7,017 bases of DNA from UBA11855 sp964591705 (GTDB lineage: Archaea; Thermoproteota; Bathyarchaeia; Bathyarchaeales; Bathycorpusculaceae). Location: assembly GCA_964591705.1 (NCBI GenBank), contig CAZQCX010000065.1, forward strand, positions 1 to 7,017, in the 5' to 3' direction. Of this stretch, positions 6,911 through 7,017 are shown piece after piece (position 1 is the stretch's first letter; every line of letters begins with the position of its first letter). The position numbers and the translations under genes were made by a program. A model generated the notes under the pieces. It was given only the letters and a program-made list of their open reading frames with translations, had not been told where the DNA came from and ran no database searches.

Positions 6911-6939
6911 GCTTCCCGCCCACAGGGCGGCGCTTCCCG
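6911..6939. repeat. GC-rich hairpin with flanking GCTTCCCG direct repeats
   Basis: CCGCCC (6916-6921), loop ACA, GGGCGG (6925-6930) form a perfect 6-bp stem. GCTTCCCG occurs at 6911-6918 and again at 6932-6939, 21 bases apart, one copy on each side. Hairpins of this compact type with short GC stems are common at the ends of IS200/IS605-type and REP elements, but no such element can be proved from this window. Confidence 0.45.
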
Positions 6940-6962
6940 GCAAGGTATTTTCCTCTACATTG

Positions 6963-6983
6963 TGGGGTCAGGTTTTGGGGTCA
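6963..6983 (+). repeat. TGGGGTCA direct repeat, resembling transposase-associated motifs
   Basis: TGGGGTCA occurs at 6963-6970 and 6976-6983, 13 bases apart, in the context TGGGGTCAGGTTTTGGGGTCA. Strings of GGGGTCAGGT are familiar beside REP-associated (IS200-like) tyrosine transposase genes in Proteobacteria. TTGACT at 6995-7000 could be a -35 box for a gene to the right, but the window ends too soon to test this. Confidence 0.4.
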
Positions 6984-7017
6984 AATCTTTTTTCTTGACT
7001 TTATCAAAAAACTGGTG

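Larger units (their letters stand above)
6674..7017. other. Non-coding region upstream of dndA
   Basis: These 344 bases contain no open frame that looks like a gene on either strand. The first 190 or so are AT-rich and should hold the dndA promoter. On the minus strand, TATAGA at 6798-6793 and TATGAA near 6764-6759 are possible -10 hexamers, but no convincing -35 pairs with them. The remainder holds an inverted repeat, an FNR-like box, a GC-rich hairpin with direct repeats, and TGGGGTCA repeats, listed separately. Confidence 0.6.

Noticed and set aside
1..7017. CRISPR array, tRNA, rRNA or complete insertion sequence
   Set aside because: No regular repeat-spacer series, no cloverleaf with a T-loop motif, and no transposase gene were seen by eye on either strand.

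Overview
The window carries most of a DNA phosphorothioation (dnd) locus. Dnd systems replace a non-bridging backbone oxygen of DNA with sulfur. The host is a bacterium of moderate G+C content; good Shine-Dalgarno sites and GTG/ATG starts support this. The sequence alone does not fix the taxon. The repeated TGGGGTCA motif at the right edge resembles motifs I associate with REP-type transposase neighbourhoods in Proteobacteria, which is only a weak hint.

Layout. Bases 1-112 are the last 36 codons of a gene that is very probably dndC (sulfurtransferase of the PAPS-reductase type). Four further genes follow on the + strand in one tightly packed operon: dndD (115-2178, SMC/Rad50-like ATPase), a long dndE-like gene whose N-terminal DndE domain is joined to a HerA/FtsK-like P-loop ATPase (2192-3676), a GTG-initiated gene for a GIY-YIG-fold protein (3681-4274), and dndB (4274-5515, DGQHR-domain protein). 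Gaps between genes are 2, 13 and 4 bases, and the last pair overlaps by one base, so co-transcription and translational coupling are likely. After a 27-base gap, dndA (cysteine desulfurase, 5543-6673) lies on the minus strand and converges on the operon. Bases 6674-7017 hold no convincing gene. They contain the upstream region of dndA, an FNR-box-like sequence, a GC-rich hairpin with flanking direct repeats, and a TGGGGTCA direct repeat that may belong to a transposase-associated region beyond the window.

How the genes work together. By family knowledge, DndA takes sulfur from cysteine and passes it to the Fe-S protein DndC. DndC, DndD and DndE act on DNA, and DndB modulates the system. The unusual parts here are the ATPase joined to DndE and the GIY-YIG protein placed between dndE and dndB. 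Together they would provide a DNA motor and a nuclease inside the modification operon. This may be a compact form of Dnd defence in which modification and restriction share one transcript. That last step is inference. No dndF, dndG or dndH gene is visible in the window.
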